Assembly (NCBI GenBank): GCA_013287505.1
Contig: JABDDR010000001.1
Span: forward strand, 81,931 to 130,516
Source of the DNA: Gammaproteobacteria bacterium
GTDB taxonomy: Bacteria > Pseudomonadota > Gammaproteobacteria > Coxiellales > Coxiellaceae
Direction of reading: 5' to 3'
DNA length: 48,586 bases
A program made the position numbers and the translations under genes. The notes beneath the pieces were generated by a model. It was not told the origin of the DNA. It ran no database searches and saw only the letters and a program-made list of their open reading frames with translations. Positions 36,299 to 47,154 of the stretch are shown in pieces (position 1 is the first letter of the stretch; each line of letters begins with the position of its first letter).

Positions 36299-37129
36299 TC
36301 ATGGATTTACCAATTGTCTTAAATAAGGCATCAAATCACTCGCGATCATTCCGCGCTGACCCGCATTATTAGCCGCTTGATCACCTGCCAATGCATGAAT
36401 CAATACACCTATTTTTGCGGCAGATAATAACGGAAAACGTTGTGCCAATAAACCACTAATCACACCGGTCAGAACATCACCCATACCCCCAGTAGCCATA
36501 CCGGGATTTCCTGCGTTGCAAATAAATGGCGACTCATTTTCTGCTTGAATTAATGTGCCAGCACCTTTGAGCACAATAATACCGCCATATTTATCGTTCA
36601 ATTTTTTCGCGGACAATGATCGATCTGCTTGTATTTGCGCAGGTGTGCAATGCAATAATCGCGCCGCTTCACCTGGATGTGGCGTTAAAATCCAGTTATC
36701 TTTTCTGCATGGCAATTCAGATAATATATTTAAACCATCCGCATCAATGACGATTGGTTTAGATACCGCTAAAACCGCTTCTAGTAATTCACGCGACCAC
36801 TCACCTTTTCCTAACCCTGGACCAACGGCAATCACACTCGCATTTTGCAATAAAGGCTGTAAATCAGCTATTTTTTGTATCGCATGACACATAATTTCAG
36901 GGCAGTCCGCAGTAATAATCGCAACGTGTTCTGCCCGTGTTGCAACAGAAACCAATCCAGCGCCAACGCGTAATGCGGATTCTGCTACCAAACGAGCAGC
37001 ACCTGGCATTCCATAATCACCGCCAACCACCAATACATGTCCAAAATCACCTTTATGTGCTGCAGGGTCTCGTTTTGCAAATTCTTGCGATAATAACTGC
37101 CATTCTAAATTCTGGTATAATTCGCTCAT
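36299..37129 (-). CDS. nnrD: ADP/ATP-dependent NAD(P)HX dehydratase (YjeF C-terminal domain only)
   Basis: KGDFGHVLVVGGDYGMPGAARLVAESALRVGAGLV, NAGNPGMATGGMGDVLTGVISGLLAQ. Confidence 0.93.
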   Translation of the reverse strand: MSELYQNLEWQLLSQEFAKRDPAAHKGDFGHVLVVGGDYGMPGAARLVAESALRVGAGLVSVATRAEHVAIITADCPEIMCHAIQKIADLQPLLQNASVIAVGPGLGKGEWSRELLEAVLAVSKPIVIDADGLNILSELPCRKDNWILTPHPGEAARLLHCTPAQIQADRSLSAKKLNDKYGGIIVLKGAGTLIQAENESPFICNAGNPGMATGGMGDVLTGVISGLLAQRFPLLSAAKIGVLIHALAGDQAANNAGQRGMIASDLMPYLRQLVNP

Positions 37130-37145
37130 TATTCGAGGTGCTCGC

Positions 37146-38219
37146 ATGTCATCCATTCATTCACTTGATTTTACCGAATTAACTGTGCAGATCAAAGCAT
37201 GGGCTAAAGAATTCGGTTTTGGGCAAGTGGGCATTACGAATTGCGATACCGATGATGCTGATGAAAAATTGCAATTATGGCTTGATAAACAGTATCACGG
37301 TGAAATGCGCTACATGGAAAATAATCGTGAATTGCGAAAAAACCCTCAAAAACTCGTGCCAGGTACTTTGCGCATTATTTCAGTACGCATGGATTATTTA
37401 CCCGCAGATCATGAAAGCACAGAAATTCTCGATAATAAAAACAAAGCGTATATTTCACGTTATGCATTGGGTCGCGATTATCACAAAGTACTGCGTAAAC
37501 GTTTAAATCAGTTAGCTGAAAAAATAAACGAAAAAATGCGCGCGGAACATTTTATTTATCGCGCCTTCACCGATAGCGCACCGATTTTTGAACGTCATTT
37601 GGCACGTAAAGCAGGCATCGGCTGGATTGGCAAAAATACGATGGTCATGAATCAACACGCCGGATCATTCTTTTTTCTTGGCGAATTATTTACGAATTTA
37701 CCACTGCCGATAGATGAACCTTTTGCAACAGAACATTGCGGCAGTTGTACTGCTTGCATTGATGTTTGTCCCACAAAAGCTATCGTCGCACCCTACCAAA
37801 TCGATGCACGGAAATGTATTTCCTATCTCACCATTGAATATAAAGGCTCAATTGATCCAGAATTACGACCATTAATGGGTAATCGTATTTACGGATGTGA
37901 TGATTGCCAATTATTTTGCCCTTGGAATAAATTTGCAAAATTCACGGGAGAAAAAGATTTTCAGCCACGACATAATTTAAAAAATGCGGATTTAATTGAA
38001 TTATTTGCATGGAGTGAAAAAGAATTTTTAGAAAAAACGGAAGGCTCAGCAATGAGGCGCGCGGGTTATGAAAGTTGGTTGCGCAATATTGCGATTGCAT
38101 TGGGTAATGCAGAAACATCCGAAGCTGTCATAAAAGCCTTAAAAACACGTGAAAATCATATGTCTGTTATTGTGCAAGAACATGTAGCATGGGCATTGAT
38201 GCAACATAAAATATGCTAA
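37146..38219 (+). CDS. queG: Epoxyqueuosine reductase QueG
   Basis: CGSCTACIDVCPTKAIVAPYQIDARKCISYLTIEYKG; YGCDDCQLFCPWN (two 4Fe-4S motifs). Confidence 0.96.
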   Translation: MSSIHSLDFTELTVQIKAWAKEFGFGQVGITNCDTDDADEKLQLWLDKQYHGEMRYMENNRELRKNPQKLVPGTLRIISVRMDYLPADHESTEILDNKNKAYISRYALGRDYHKVLRKRLNQLAEKINEKMRAEHFIYRAFTDSAPIFERHLARKAGIGWIGKNTMVMNQHAGSFFFLGELFTNLPLPIDEPFATEHCGSCTACIDVCPTKAIVAPYQIDARKCISYLTIEYKGSIDPELRPLMGNRIYGCDDCQLFCPWNKFAKFTGEKDFQPRHNLKNADLIELFAWSEKEFLEKTEGSAMRRAGYESWLRNIAIALGNAETSEAVIKALKTRENHMSVIVQEHVAWALMQHKIC

Positions 38220-38238
38220 TATCGCTAAAAGCAAAGGA

Positions 38239-39462
38239 TTGCATTATATGAAGAAATATAAACAAGGATTGTTTCTGCTGTCGACAGTTACATTTTTTGC
38301 ATCAGCGGCCTTTGCACATCCGACAATCGATCTTAAAAAATTAAAACCTACCGAACTGCATTCCGGACCCTACAGTTATTTAGTTCCGCCCTACAGTTAT
38401 TATTATTATCATAACATCGACAAACTCGGTTTTCATTTAGACTGGGTCAAACGCTCAGGTGCTGTTTACCCACTCGTAAAATCTGATAAACCATTCACGG
38501 TCAATTACACTTTTGACCACAACACTTACACACTGGATCAATATTACAAGCGTAATGCCGTATTAGGTTTTCTCGTTCTGAAAAATAATCACATTATTGT
38601 TGAGCGTTATTTTCAAGGTGCCAATGAAAATTCGCGATTTATTTCAAATTCGGTTGGAAAATCTATTACAGCAGAACTGTTCGGCATAGCACTTGAAAAT
38701 ACCAAGGGTGCGAGCGTTAATGATCTTGTTACTAAATACTTACCTGAATTGAAAGATAGCGGTTACAAAAACGTCACACTGAAGCAAGTTTTGCAAATGG
38801 CAACGGGTGTTGACGCCACGGAAAATGGTTCGGATCCACACTCTACCATTTCACAACTCAGTGAAGCAGTCACTTTTGGCAATGTCCCATTCTCAACGAT
38901 ATTAAAATCTCTCAAAAGAAATCCAAAAGTAAAACCGGGCACAGAATTTGATTATGAAAGCGCTAATACTCAAGTGCTTGGCATGATTATTGAAAAAATG
39001 ACTGGGATGTCATTCAGTGATTATTTACAAAAAATGATCTGGAGCAAAATAGGCGCACAAAGTGATGCATTTATTTATCGTTCGACAAAGCAGCCAGAAG
39101 AACCTACGTTTGGCTGTATCAATGTAACGTTACGTGATTACGGACGATTTGGTTTGATGATGATGAATAATGGCGTGATTGGAAATACGCGTGTTATCAG
39201 CGCATCTTGGGTAAAAGAATCAACGACGCCGCATTTACCGCAACCAACAGATCACGAATTTGGTTATGGTTATCAATGGTGGATTCCACAAAATACAGAT
39301 GGTGCGTATGAAGCAATGGGTGTTTATGGTCAAATTCTTTATGTTAATCCTAAAAAACACATTGTGATTATCGAAAGTGAAGCATGGCCAAAACCAGATG
39401 CTGCAGAGCGGTGGACAGAGTCGACAAAAGTCATTGATGCGATTGTCGCTAAACTTTCATAG
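38239..39462 (+). CDS. Serine beta-lactamase-like hydrolase (class C/esterase type)
   Basis: Signal peptide; ISNSVGKSITAELFG (SxxK), DYESANTQVLGMIIEKMTG, YGYQWWIPQNTDGAYEAMGVYGQILYVNP. Confidence 0.88.
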   Translation: MHYMKKYKQGLFLLSTVTFFASAAFAHPTIDLKKLKPTELHSGPYSYLVPPYSYYYYHNIDKLGFHLDWVKRSGAVYPLVKSDKPFTVNYTFDHNTYTLDQYYKRNAVLGFLVLKNNHIIVERYFQGANENSRFISNSVGKSITAELFGIALENTKGASVNDLVTKYLPELKDSGYKNVTLKQVLQMATGVDATENGSDPHSTISQLSEAVTFGNVPFSTILKSLKRNPKVKPGTEFDYESANTQVLGMIIEKMTGMSFSDYLQKMIWSKIGAQSDAFIYRSTKQPEEPTFGCINVTLRDYGRFGLMMMNNGVIGNTRVISASWVKESTTPHLPQPTDHEFGYGYQWWIPQNTDGAYEAMGVYGQILYVNPKKHIVIIESEAWPKPDAAERWTESTKVIDAIVAKLS

Positions 39463-39649
39463 AAAAATAATTTGTTTCAATTCAATATCGGCGAACACAT
39501 TTCTATGCGCGTCTTTAATAACTGTATCAGCGACGCATTTAGATGATCATCCACTAGATAATGTGCAGAAATAGACGCATTGATGCAACATAGAAGAACA
39601 GATAACATTTGCGCAAATAAAATTTAACTATGATCTGTGATGAAGCTGT

Positions 39650-39904
39650 AATTTAAAAAATGCGGATTTAATTGAATTATTTGCATGGAGTGAAAAAGAA
39701 TTTTTAGAAAAAACGGAAGGTTCAGCAATGCGACGTGCAGGTTATGAAAGTTGGTTGCGCAATATTGCGATTGCATTGGGTAATGCTGAAAAATCTGACG
39801 CGACAATTTTAGCCTTAAAATCGAGAGAAAACCACGCGTCGGAAATTGTGAGGGAACATGTACAGTGGGCATTGATGCAGCATAAAAATGCAGGTAGTAT
39901 CTAA
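39650..39904 (+). pseudogene. queG: Duplicated queG 3' end (remnant)
   Basis: NLKNADLIELFAWSEKEFLEKTEGSAMRRAGYESWLRNIAIALGNAEKSDATILALKSRENHASEIVREHVQWALMQHKNAGSI* matches the QueG C-terminus; no upstream part. Confidence 0.93.
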
Positions 39905-39938
39905 AAAATTGTTTAAGGCTCGACAATAAGGAAATAGA

Positions 39939-40820
39939 ATGAGCAGACAATCTGTTAAAACAGTTGGTGAATTGCGGGAAATAATTCACACATTTTTTCG
40001 AAATCATCCAGACATTCCAATTTCGCGTCCCGCAGACATGGACTCACCAGAGGAATGGCTACAGCAGGTTAGCTTGTCTTTCAATCATTTTTTGTGTAAT
40101 AACCCGGAGCATGGACTAGCACAAGAGATTTATCAACACGCGCGTGAAATTGTCATACATTTTCCACGAAATACAAAAGACGAAGAAGGGTGTTATGAAG
40201 ATCCTGTTTCTTTAGAAAAAATTCATCTATTGAAAAAAGACACTTATTTTGCCTCCACAACAGGTTATTTGTTTGATAGAACGGGGGCAAAAAGCGTATT
40301 TACAACAAATCCCCCTTCGTTCATGAGAATTCTTATTTCTCGCTTAGAAGCTGAGCATCTGAGAAAATTTATTAAACCCACATTGCAAGAATTGGCTACC
40401 AAAGTCCCAGCGGCTGGCGCTGCAGCTGTTGAAGAACAGCCCAACAGACCCGCATCAGTGACATCACTGCAACCCAGTCTTTTTTCAAACACTTCTCCTC
40501 ACGCGGTAGCAGCAAGTGGTCAAACTCAATTAAATGAATTGATTGCCACCCTAGAAAATTATCTGACTCATGAGACGGACGAGGAGAAAAAAGCAAAAGC
40601 CAAATATCTTCGAAATTGTTTAATATCTTACCGTGGTATTAGATTCGCAACATTCTGTTTATCGGACGTTAAACGACTTATTGAAGCGGCCTTATCGCAA
40701 ATTCCAGAAACTGCCGGTGGCAATGAGTTACGAGATTACCATGTGACCGCACGAGACATTTTAACTCGGATTATTGAAGAAATTACAGCCCCTCATTCGA
40801 CCGTTTCAAGAAGCCTGTAA
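39939..40820 (+). CDS. Hypothetical protein with possible U-box-like N-terminal segment
   Basis: YEDPVSLEKIHLLKKDTYFASTTGYLFDRTGAKSVF weakly resembles U-box (DPI/VxxE....G..YDR); rest unrecognised. Confidence 0.45.
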   Translation: MSRQSVKTVGELREIIHTFFRNHPDIPISRPADMDSPEEWLQQVSLSFNHFLCNNPEHGLAQEIYQHAREIVIHFPRNTKDEEGCYEDPVSLEKIHLLKKDTYFASTTGYLFDRTGAKSVFTTNPPSFMRILISRLEAEHLRKFIKPTLQELATKVPAAGAAAVEEQPNRPASVTSLQPSLFSNTSPHAVAASGQTQLNELIATLENYLTHETDEEKKAKAKYLRNCLISYRGIRFATFCLSDVKRLIEAALSQIPETAGGNELRDYHVTARDILTRIIEEITAPHSTVSRSL

Positions 40821-40832
40821 ATGCCTATTCAA

Positions 40833-41600
40833 TTAAAAATGATTTTTCCATTCACGTAACGCGCAGAATATATCGACTTCTGCTTCACAAGATTTACCTA
40901 TCTGCTTTGAAACACGGTCTATCACCGCTTGAATATGACAACGCAAAAATGGATTGGTATCTTTTTCTAATTTTAATGTCGATGGCACGGTGGGTTTATT
41001 TTGCGATCGTAATTGTTTGGCATCGTCAAAACGTTTTTTTAATGCGTGATTATTGGGTTCAATTTGTAATGCAAATTTAATATTGGATAACGTATATTCA
41101 TGTCCACAATAAATTTGCGTGTCATCGGGCAGTGCCATTAATTTTTTCAACGACGACAGCATTTGCTCTGCTGTACCTTCAAAGATACGACCACATCCAT
41201 TCGTAAATAAAGTATCGCCACAAAATAAAACAGGGTTACAGTAATACGCTACATGTTCCAACGTATGACCGGGAATATGTATGACTTTAAATGAATGCGC
41301 ATTGATTCTAATGACATCGCCATCTGATACAGTGTGTGTTGTTTGCTGGATATTTTCTATTGAATGGGAGAATACAGCGGCTTTCGGAAATGCAGATAAT
41401 AACGCAGAGATACCGCCCGTATGATCGTGATGTTTATGAGTAATTAAAATCGCATTCAGTGTTAATTTTTTCTGGTTCAAAAATTCCATAACGGGTGCGG
41501 CGTCACCGGGATCAATCACCATTGCCTGTTTTTTTAATTCATCCACCCACACCCAAATATAATTATCGTTGAAAGCAGGAATAGGAAAAATAGAGTGCAT
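40833..41600 (-). CDS. gloB: Hydroxyacylglutathione hydrolase (glyoxalase II)
   Basis: ITHKHHDHTGGI (HxHxDH), CGHEYTLSNIKFAL; MHSIFPIPAFNDNYIW start. Confidence 0.95.
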   Translation of the reverse strand: MHSIFPIPAFNDNYIWVWVDELKKQAMVIDPGDAAPVMEFLNQKKLTLNAILITHKHHDHTGGISALLSAFPKAAVFSHSIENIQQTTHTVSDGDVIRINAHSFKVIHIPGHTLEHVAYYCNPVLFCGDTLFTNGCGRIFEGTAEQMLSSLKKLMALPDDTQIYCGHEYTLSNIKFALQIEPNNHALKKRFDDAKQLRSQNKPTVPSTLKLEKDTNPFLRCHIQAVIDRVSKQIGKSCEAEVDIFCALREWKNHF

Positions 41601-41617
41601 TATAACCTCGATTTTAG

Positions 41618-41727
41618 TGCCAGGCAGAACTTCCATGCCTTGTATAAAGGCATGGAAGTTCTGCCTGGCATCATTTTATATAAAGGCATGGAAGTTCTGC
41701 CTGGCATCATTTTCTGGCATCATTTTT
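41618..41727. repeat. Hairpin with duplicated 3' arm between tsaD and gloB
   Basis: 24-nt arm tgccaggcagaacttccatgcctt (41618-41641) with perfect complement at 41647-41670 and an exact second copy at 41683-41706; ctggcatcatttt occurs three times. Confidence 0.95.
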
Positions 41728-42727
41728 GAATCTCTTCTATGGACCAACGCGCTTTGACATCGACATCTAAGAGATCAAATTCACCTTGAGATAACCGCAT
41801 GTAACCATTAATTGCCACCATTGCGGCGTTGTCGGTGCAAAATTCGCGTCGTGGAAAAAATACTTTGATGCCTTGTTTTACGAGTTTATCAGCATGCACA
41901 CGTAATTTTTCATTCGCGCTCACGCCGCCGGCAATCACGAGTTGATTGCAATGCGCCTCGATCAATGCGCGTTCTGATTTTTTCATTAACGTTTCAATCA
42001 CTGCGTCTTCGAAGGCGCAAGCAATATCTGCTTTTGTTTGATCATCATGATCATTTTGCGAAAAACAATTGATCGCTGCTGTTTTTAATCCACTAAAACT
42101 AAATTCTAAACCAGGACGATTTAACATGGGACGCGGAAAATGAAAACGATGGGATTTTCCTTTTGTGGCAAGCTTTGCTAGTTCCGGTCCACCGGGATAA
42201 GGCAATCCCAATAATTTCGCGGTTTTATCGAAAGCTTCACCAGCGGCATCATCCAATGTTTCACCTAAGATGCGATAAACGCCGTATTTTTCGGCATAAA
42301 GCAGCATTGTGTGTCCGCCCGACACGAGCAACGTTACAAAAGGATACTCTGGTTTTTGATCTTCAAGCATCGCCGCCATAATATGCGATTCTAAATGATG
42401 CACGCCGATGCTTGGTATATTCCATGCAAATGCCAAGCTGCGCGCAATGGATGCGCCAACCATTAATGCACCAATTAATCCAGGTCCACGTGTATAAGAA
42501 ATGCCTGAGATATCTTTCGAGGATAATTTTAATTCGGATAATAATTGTTGAATCAGCGGTAATAATTTTTGGATGTGATCACGCGATGCCAATTCAGGCA
42601 CCACGCCGCCGTATTTTTTGTGTAAATCAATTTGACTATGAATTAATTGACCGAGCAAACCTGCATCGCGATCGTAAATCGCAACGGCTGTTTCGTCGCA
42701 GGAGGTTTCGATGCCGAGGATTTTCAT
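41720..42727 (-). CDS. tsaD: tRNA N6-adenosine threonylcarbamoyltransferase TsaD
   Basis: [54 protein letters not shown]. Confidence 0.97.
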   Translation of the reverse strand: MKILGIETSCDETAVAIYDRDAGLLGQLIHSQIDLHKKYGGVVPELASRDHIQKLLPLIQQLLSELKLSSKDISGISYTRGPGLIGALMVGASIARSLAFAWNIPSIGVHHLESHIMAAMLEDQKPEYPFVTLLVSGGHTMLLYAEKYGVYRILGETLDDAAGEAFDKTAKLLGLPYPGGPELAKLATKGKSHRFHFPRPMLNRPGLEFSFSGLKTAAINCFSQNDHDDQTKADIACAFEDAVIETLMKKSERALIEAHCNQLVIAGGVSANEKLRVHADKLVKQGIKVFFPRREFCTDNAAMVAINGYMRLSQGEFDLLDVDVKARWSIEEIQK

Positions 42728-42741
42728 GAAATTTGCTTGTA

Positions 42742-42777
42742 ATTTGAGATTTGAGACGCGATAAATCGCGTCTCTAC
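42742..42777. repeat. gagacgcgat-type palindrome, copy 1
   Basis: gagatttgagacgcgataaatcgcgtctctac; GAGACGCGAT/ATCGCGTCTC hairpin. Confidence 0.9.
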
Positions 42778-42783
42778 GAACAT

Positions 42784-43767
42784 CTAAATCAATCCTAACT
42801 CCTTCACCGCATCACGCTCACTGCGTAATTCATCCAGCGTTAATTTTAATTTTGCTTGTCCGAATGCATTGTGTTTTACATCGGTTACTGCAATTACTTT
42901 TCCATTTTCTGTGCGACAAGGGAATGAGAAAATCAATCCTTCATCTACACCGTATTCACCTTTTGATGCCTTACACATCGAATACACTTTATTTTTAGGG
43001 GTTTCATGATGTAATGCTTTTAATCCGTCGATAATCGCATTCGCAGCAGATGCAGCAGATGACAATCCACGCGCTGCTAAAATTGCTGCACCGCGTTGTT
43101 GCACGGTGGGAATAAAATATTCTGTAAACCATTTTTCATCGTTAATCACATCGAACGCTGATTTTCCTTTGATTTTTGCATTATAAAAATCAGGATATTG
43201 TGTTGAAGAATGATTTCCCCAAATAATCATATCTTCGATATCAGTGACTCGCACACCTGCTTTAATTGCTAATTGTGTAACTGCACGATTTTGATCGAGC
43301 ATCGTCATCGCAAAAAAGCGATCGTGTGAAATATCTTTGGCATGATTCATTGCAATTAAACAATTGGTATTGCATGGATTACCTACAACAAATATTTTAA
43401 CATCACTGGCTGCATGATCATTAATCGCTTGTCCTTGGCCTTTAAAAATAGCACCGTTGATTTTTAATAAATCAGAACGTTCCATGCCTTGTTTGCGTGG
43501 AACAGATCCCACAAGCGCAACATAATTCACATCTTTCATCGCAACATTGGCATCATCCGTCATAACAACGTTACCCAATGTTGGAAACGCGCAATCTTCC
43601 AATTCCATCGCCACGCCTTTTAATGACGGCAATGCGGGTGTGATTTCTAATAAATGCAAATCTACGCGAACGTCAGCACCAAATACTTGGCCAGATGCCA
43701 AACGAAATAATAACGCATAACCAATTTGACCTGCGCCGCCAGTGATAGCCACTTTAATTGTTTTCAT
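42784..43767 (-). CDS. mdh: Malate dehydrogenase
   Basis: [61 protein letters not shown]. Confidence 0.96.
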   Translation of the reverse strand: MKTIKVAITGGAGQIGYALLFRLASGQVFGADVRVDLHLLEITPALPSLKGVAMELEDCAFPTLGNVVMTDDANVAMKDVNYVALVGSVPRKQGMERSDLLKINGAIFKGQGQAINDHAASDVKIFVVGNPCNTNCLIAMNHAKDISHDRFFAMTMLDQNRAVTQLAIKAGVRVTDIEDMIIWGNHSSTQYPDFYNAKIKGKSAFDVINDEKWFTEYFIPTVQQRGAAILAARGLSSAASAANAIIDGLKALHHETPKNKVYSMCKASKGEYGVDEGLIFSFPCRTENGKVIAVTDVKHNAFGQAKLKLTLDELRSERDAVKELGLI

Positions 43768-44597
43768 AATGTCTCCTGAGTTGAAACTGCTGCAATATAT
43801 TTATCGCATTGCGCTGGATCGCCCATTGCGATAAAAGGTGGATTAATAAGCGATGATTGGGTGTTATAGTGCAATGGTCGGCCGCTAAAATCAACCACTG
43901 ATCCACCTGCTTCATTCACAATGCAATGTCCCGCTGCGGTATCCCACTCGCTCGTGGATCCTAAACGTACATACACATCGGCAATTCCGCGTGCAATCTG
44001 CGGAAATTTTAAAGCACTGTTCATTTGGGTAATTGTCACTTCTTTAAAATGTTTTTCTATTACTTTTTTAAATGAAGGATGCTGATCGAATCGACCCGTT
44101 AAAAAACGCAATGGTGTCATTGCTGCTTTGCAAGTGTGCATAGCTGCTGGCGCTTCCATTTCTTTACTCTGATAAAAAGCACCCTTATTTTTTGTTGCAT
44201 AATAACAATATTGATCAACAGGAGAATAAATCACGCCTAAAATCGGCATATGATTTTCAATCAATGCAATATTCACACAAAATTCTGGGCTGTGTTTGAT
44301 AAATCCACGCGTGCCATCCAGCGGATCAATTAACCAATAACGTGACCATGTCTTGCGAATTGAAAAATCCGGAATACCATTTTCTTCGGATAAAAGTGGA
44401 ATTTTTGGATCTATTTTTATTAAGTGATCAATAATGATTTTATTGGCTGCGATATCTGCTTGCGTCACTGGAGATTGATCGGGTTTCATTGTGATTGAAT
44501 GCTTCAATCCACTGTGAAAATGGGATAATAATGCCTCACCTGCTTTTTGTGCAGCGAGAATAACACTGGGTAAATAATCCGTTATTTCGTTCGACAC
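43764..44597 (-). CDS. cysQ: 3'(2'),5'-bisphosphate nucleotidase CysQ
   Basis: [55 protein letters not shown]. Confidence 0.93.
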   Translation of the reverse strand: MSNEITDYLPSVILAAQKAGEALLSHFHSGLKHSITMKPDQSPVTQADIAANKIIIDHLIKIDPKIPLLSEENGIPDFSIRKTWSRYWLIDPLDGTRGFIKHSPEFCVNIALIENHMPILGVIYSPVDQYCYYATKNKGAFYQSKEMEAPAAMHTCKAAMTPLRFLTGRFDQHPSFKKVIEKHFKEVTITQMNSALKFPQIARGIADVYVRLGSTSEWDTAAGHCIVNEAGGSVVDFSGRPLHYNTQSSLINPPFIAMGDPAQCDKYIAAVSTQETL

Positions 44598-45127
44598 ATC
44601 CTCTCCAGTAATAAAACTGCCGCAACACTCCGTGATTCGTGAAACTCAGAATGTGCCAGTAATGCATCAATATCGCTTATTTTCCAGGGAATTACTTCCA
44701 ACGGTTCTGGTTCATCACCATCCAATTTTTGCGGATATAAATTTTTAGCAAGGACAATTTCCATCGTTGCATTAAAATAGGCGGGCGATAAACTCCAGCT
44801 CGCCAGGTGTGTTAATTGATGCGCGCCATAACCCACTTCTTCCATTAATTCACGGTTCGCTGTTTTCAAAACATCTTCGTCATGATCCATAGCGCCTTTT
44901 GCAAAACCCAACACATATTTTCCGGCAGCGGCTGCATATTCGCGAATTAATAAAAATGTGTCGTCATCCAACATGGGAATAATCATCACTGCGCCCGGCA
45001 AGCGTCCACAAATTCTTTCATAATGCGCTTCATGGCCATTTGAAAAACGCAGATGCATTTGTTCGATTTTAAAAATGCGTGATTCTGCGATGGTTTTTGT
45101 GCCGAGAATGGTAGGAAGTTTTGACAT
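44582..45127 (-). CDS. nudE: ADP compounds hydrolase NudE (Nudix)
   Basis: Nudix box GAMDHDEDVLKTANRELMEEVGYGA; paired with cysQ. Confidence 0.9.
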   Translation of the reverse strand: MSKLPTILGTKTIAESRIFKIEQMHLRFSNGHEAHYERICGRLPGAVMIIPMLDDDTFLLIREYAAAAGKYVLGFAKGAMDHDEDVLKTANRELMEEVGYGAHQLTHLASWSLSPAYFNATMEIVLAKNLYPQKLDGDEPEPLEVIPWKISDIDALLAHSEFHESRSVAAVLLLERMCRTK

Positions 45128-45876
45128 TATTTTTTTACCACAACAATTGTGCCGCGTGTCACAAATTTCTTATTTAACCACTTTGCATCTGCTTTAAATA
45201 ATCTAACACAACCCGCGCTACGGTTAATAAAACCAGACAAGGTTGAATAATGCATGGCGGTTCCATCGTGAAAATACATGCAATAGGGCATTGGATCGCC
45301 GCCATGCGTTTCAAGCGGGAATTCATGCGAAATACAATTTTTTCCTTCAATGCGAAATACGCTAAAATCACCCGTCGCTGTTGAGCAATTACCCTTGGCG
45401 TCATAACATTTTTTTCGTCCACTGCTCTCGGGTCCCCAATACACCAAATTCCCGCGTGCGTCATAGGCACCAAATGCAAATAAACTTAAATTAATATCAA
45501 CTTCTTTGTGTCCATATGTATCAATATGTTTTGGCAATGGCGACATATCCATGTATGTCGTTTTCTTAAAACTTTTCGGCACCACAATCCAGTTGCGATA
45601 CATTAATGCCACATTGGTGCGATTCAAACGCATGACTTCTTCGCGTTGTTGAAAATTAGGAAACAGTGAATACCAATTGTCTTTTTTAGTCACCGCACGG
45701 CAATAATAGCCTGGTGTATTACATAACGTTTGGCCATAATTCACAGCACTTGCCGCAGCTTCTTGTGCTGCATACACCGACGGCGGAATTTCAGCGCCCG
45801 TGTCATCCGCAAAAATAACTGAACAAGGCAAAATTAGTAAGAGAACCCATAAAGAAAAACGTTTTATTAAAGTCAT
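45127..45876 (-). CDS. L,D-transpeptidase family (YkuD) secreted protein
   Basis: Signal peptide; YFHDGTAMHYSTLSGFINRSAGCVRLFKADAKWL (SxGCxR). Confidence 0.88.
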   Translation of the reverse strand: MTLIKRFSLWVLLLILPCSVIFADDTGAEIPPSVYAAQEAAASAVNYGQTLCNTPGYYCRAVTKKDNWYSLFPNFQQREEVMRLNRTNVALMYRNWIVVPKSFKKTTYMDMSPLPKHIDTYGHKEVDINLSLFAFGAYDARGNLVYWGPESSGRKKCYDAKGNCSTATGDFSVFRIEGKNCISHEFPLETHGGDPMPYCMYFHDGTAMHYSTLSGFINRSAGCVRLFKADAKWLNKKFVTRGTIVVVKK

Positions 45877-45890
45877 ATTTTGTTGCTCAC

Positions 45891-45921
45891 AATTTGAAAC
45901 GCGATAAATCGGCGCCTCTAC
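45891..45921. repeat. gagacgcgat-type repeat, partial copy 2
   Basis: aatttgaaacgcgataaatcggcgcctctac. Confidence 0.8.
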
Positions 45922-45980
45922 ATTTATTGATACTTATGCTATCTTCGGCGTCATTATAACGAAGAAAAGTTTTCAATCCT

Positions 45981-47123
45981 ATGTCTTTTCAATCTATTCC
46001 ATTAAGTCTTTATATTCACATACCCTGGTGCATTAAAAAATGCCCTTATTGCGATTTTAATTCACATGCACAAACGGGTGAACTGCCTGAAAAAGCGTAT
46101 ATTGATCAGTTGATCATGGATTTAGAAACACAATTATCGTTTGTACAAAACCGCACAATTCACAGTGTTTTTATTGGCGGTGGCACTCCGAGTTTGTTTT
46201 CGCCTGAAGCGTACGTTGAATTATTTGCGCGATTGCGCGCTCATCTCAATATTCCCAACGATATTGAGATTACTCTAGAGGCCAACCCAGGCACGATTGA
46301 GGCAGATCGATTTGCAGGCTATTTTGATGCGGGAATCAATCGTATTTCGCTTGGCGTGCAAAGTTTTCAAGATGACAAATTAGAAGCGTTGGGTCGAATT
46401 CATGATAACACGCAAGCAAAAAACGCTTTCTTACAGGCACGAAAAGCGGGTTTTAAAAATATCAATATTGATTTGATGTTTGGATTGCCTAATCAAACCA
46501 TTAATGAAGCATTGTGTGATTTACAGTCTGCCGTTGATTTAATGCCAAATCATATATCGTGGTATCAATTAACTTTGGAACCTAATACATTTTTTTATCG
46601 TTTTCCACCGGCTTTACCTGATGATGATTATCGATTTGAAATACAACAAGCAGGACAAGCATTTTTGTCTGATAATCATTTTTTACAATATGAAATTTCA
46701 GCGTATGCGAAAGACAATCAACAATCACAGCATAATTTAAATTATTGGCTATTCGGAGACTATCTTGCGATTGGTGCAGGCGCGCATGGAAAATTAACGG
46801 ATTTTTCAACGGGAGAAATTATGCGCCGATGGAATACTAAGCATCCGAAACAATATTTATCAGCACATAGCAATAATCTATTTGAATCGAAAATAATTGA
46901 AAAAAAAGAATTACCGCTGGAATTTATGATGAATGTATTGCGGTTACAGCAACCGATTGCGATTGATTTGTTTGAGACACGGACGGGGTTGGGATTTAAT
47001 ATAATAAAAAAACAAGTGGAGAAAGCGATTAAGGCGGAATTATTAATGTGTGATGCGCGGTACTTTCAGGTGACGCCGAAAGGTTATTTGTTTTTGAATG
47101 AGTTGTTGGAGATATTTTTATAA
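45981..47123 (+). CDS. hemW: Heme chaperone HemW (radical SAM)
   Basis: LYIHIPWCIKKCPYCDFNSH (CxxxCxxC), VFIGGGTPSLFSPEAY. Confidence 0.95.
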   Translation: MSFQSIPLSLYIHIPWCIKKCPYCDFNSHAQTGELPEKAYIDQLIMDLETQLSFVQNRTIHSVFIGGGTPSLFSPEAYVELFARLRAHLNIPNDIEITLEANPGTIEADRFAGYFDAGINRISLGVQSFQDDKLEALGRIHDNTQAKNAFLQARKAGFKNINIDLMFGLPNQTINEALCDLQSAVDLMPNHISWYQLTLEPNTFFYRFPPALPDDDYRFEIQQAGQAFLSDNHFLQYEISAYAKDNQQSQHNLNYWLFGDYLAIGAGAHGKLTDFSTGEIMRRWNTKHPKQYLSAHSNNLFESKIIEKKELPLEFMMNVLRLQQPIAIDLFETRTGLGFNIIKKQVEKAIKAELLMCDARYFQVTPKGYLFLNELLEIFL

Positions 47124-47154
47124 ATTGGACTTCGTTAAAATGGATGTGGTTGGC

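Noticed and set aside
39624-40007. 127-aa minus-strand ORF
   Set aside because: Antisense to the queG remnant and the start of the downstream gene.
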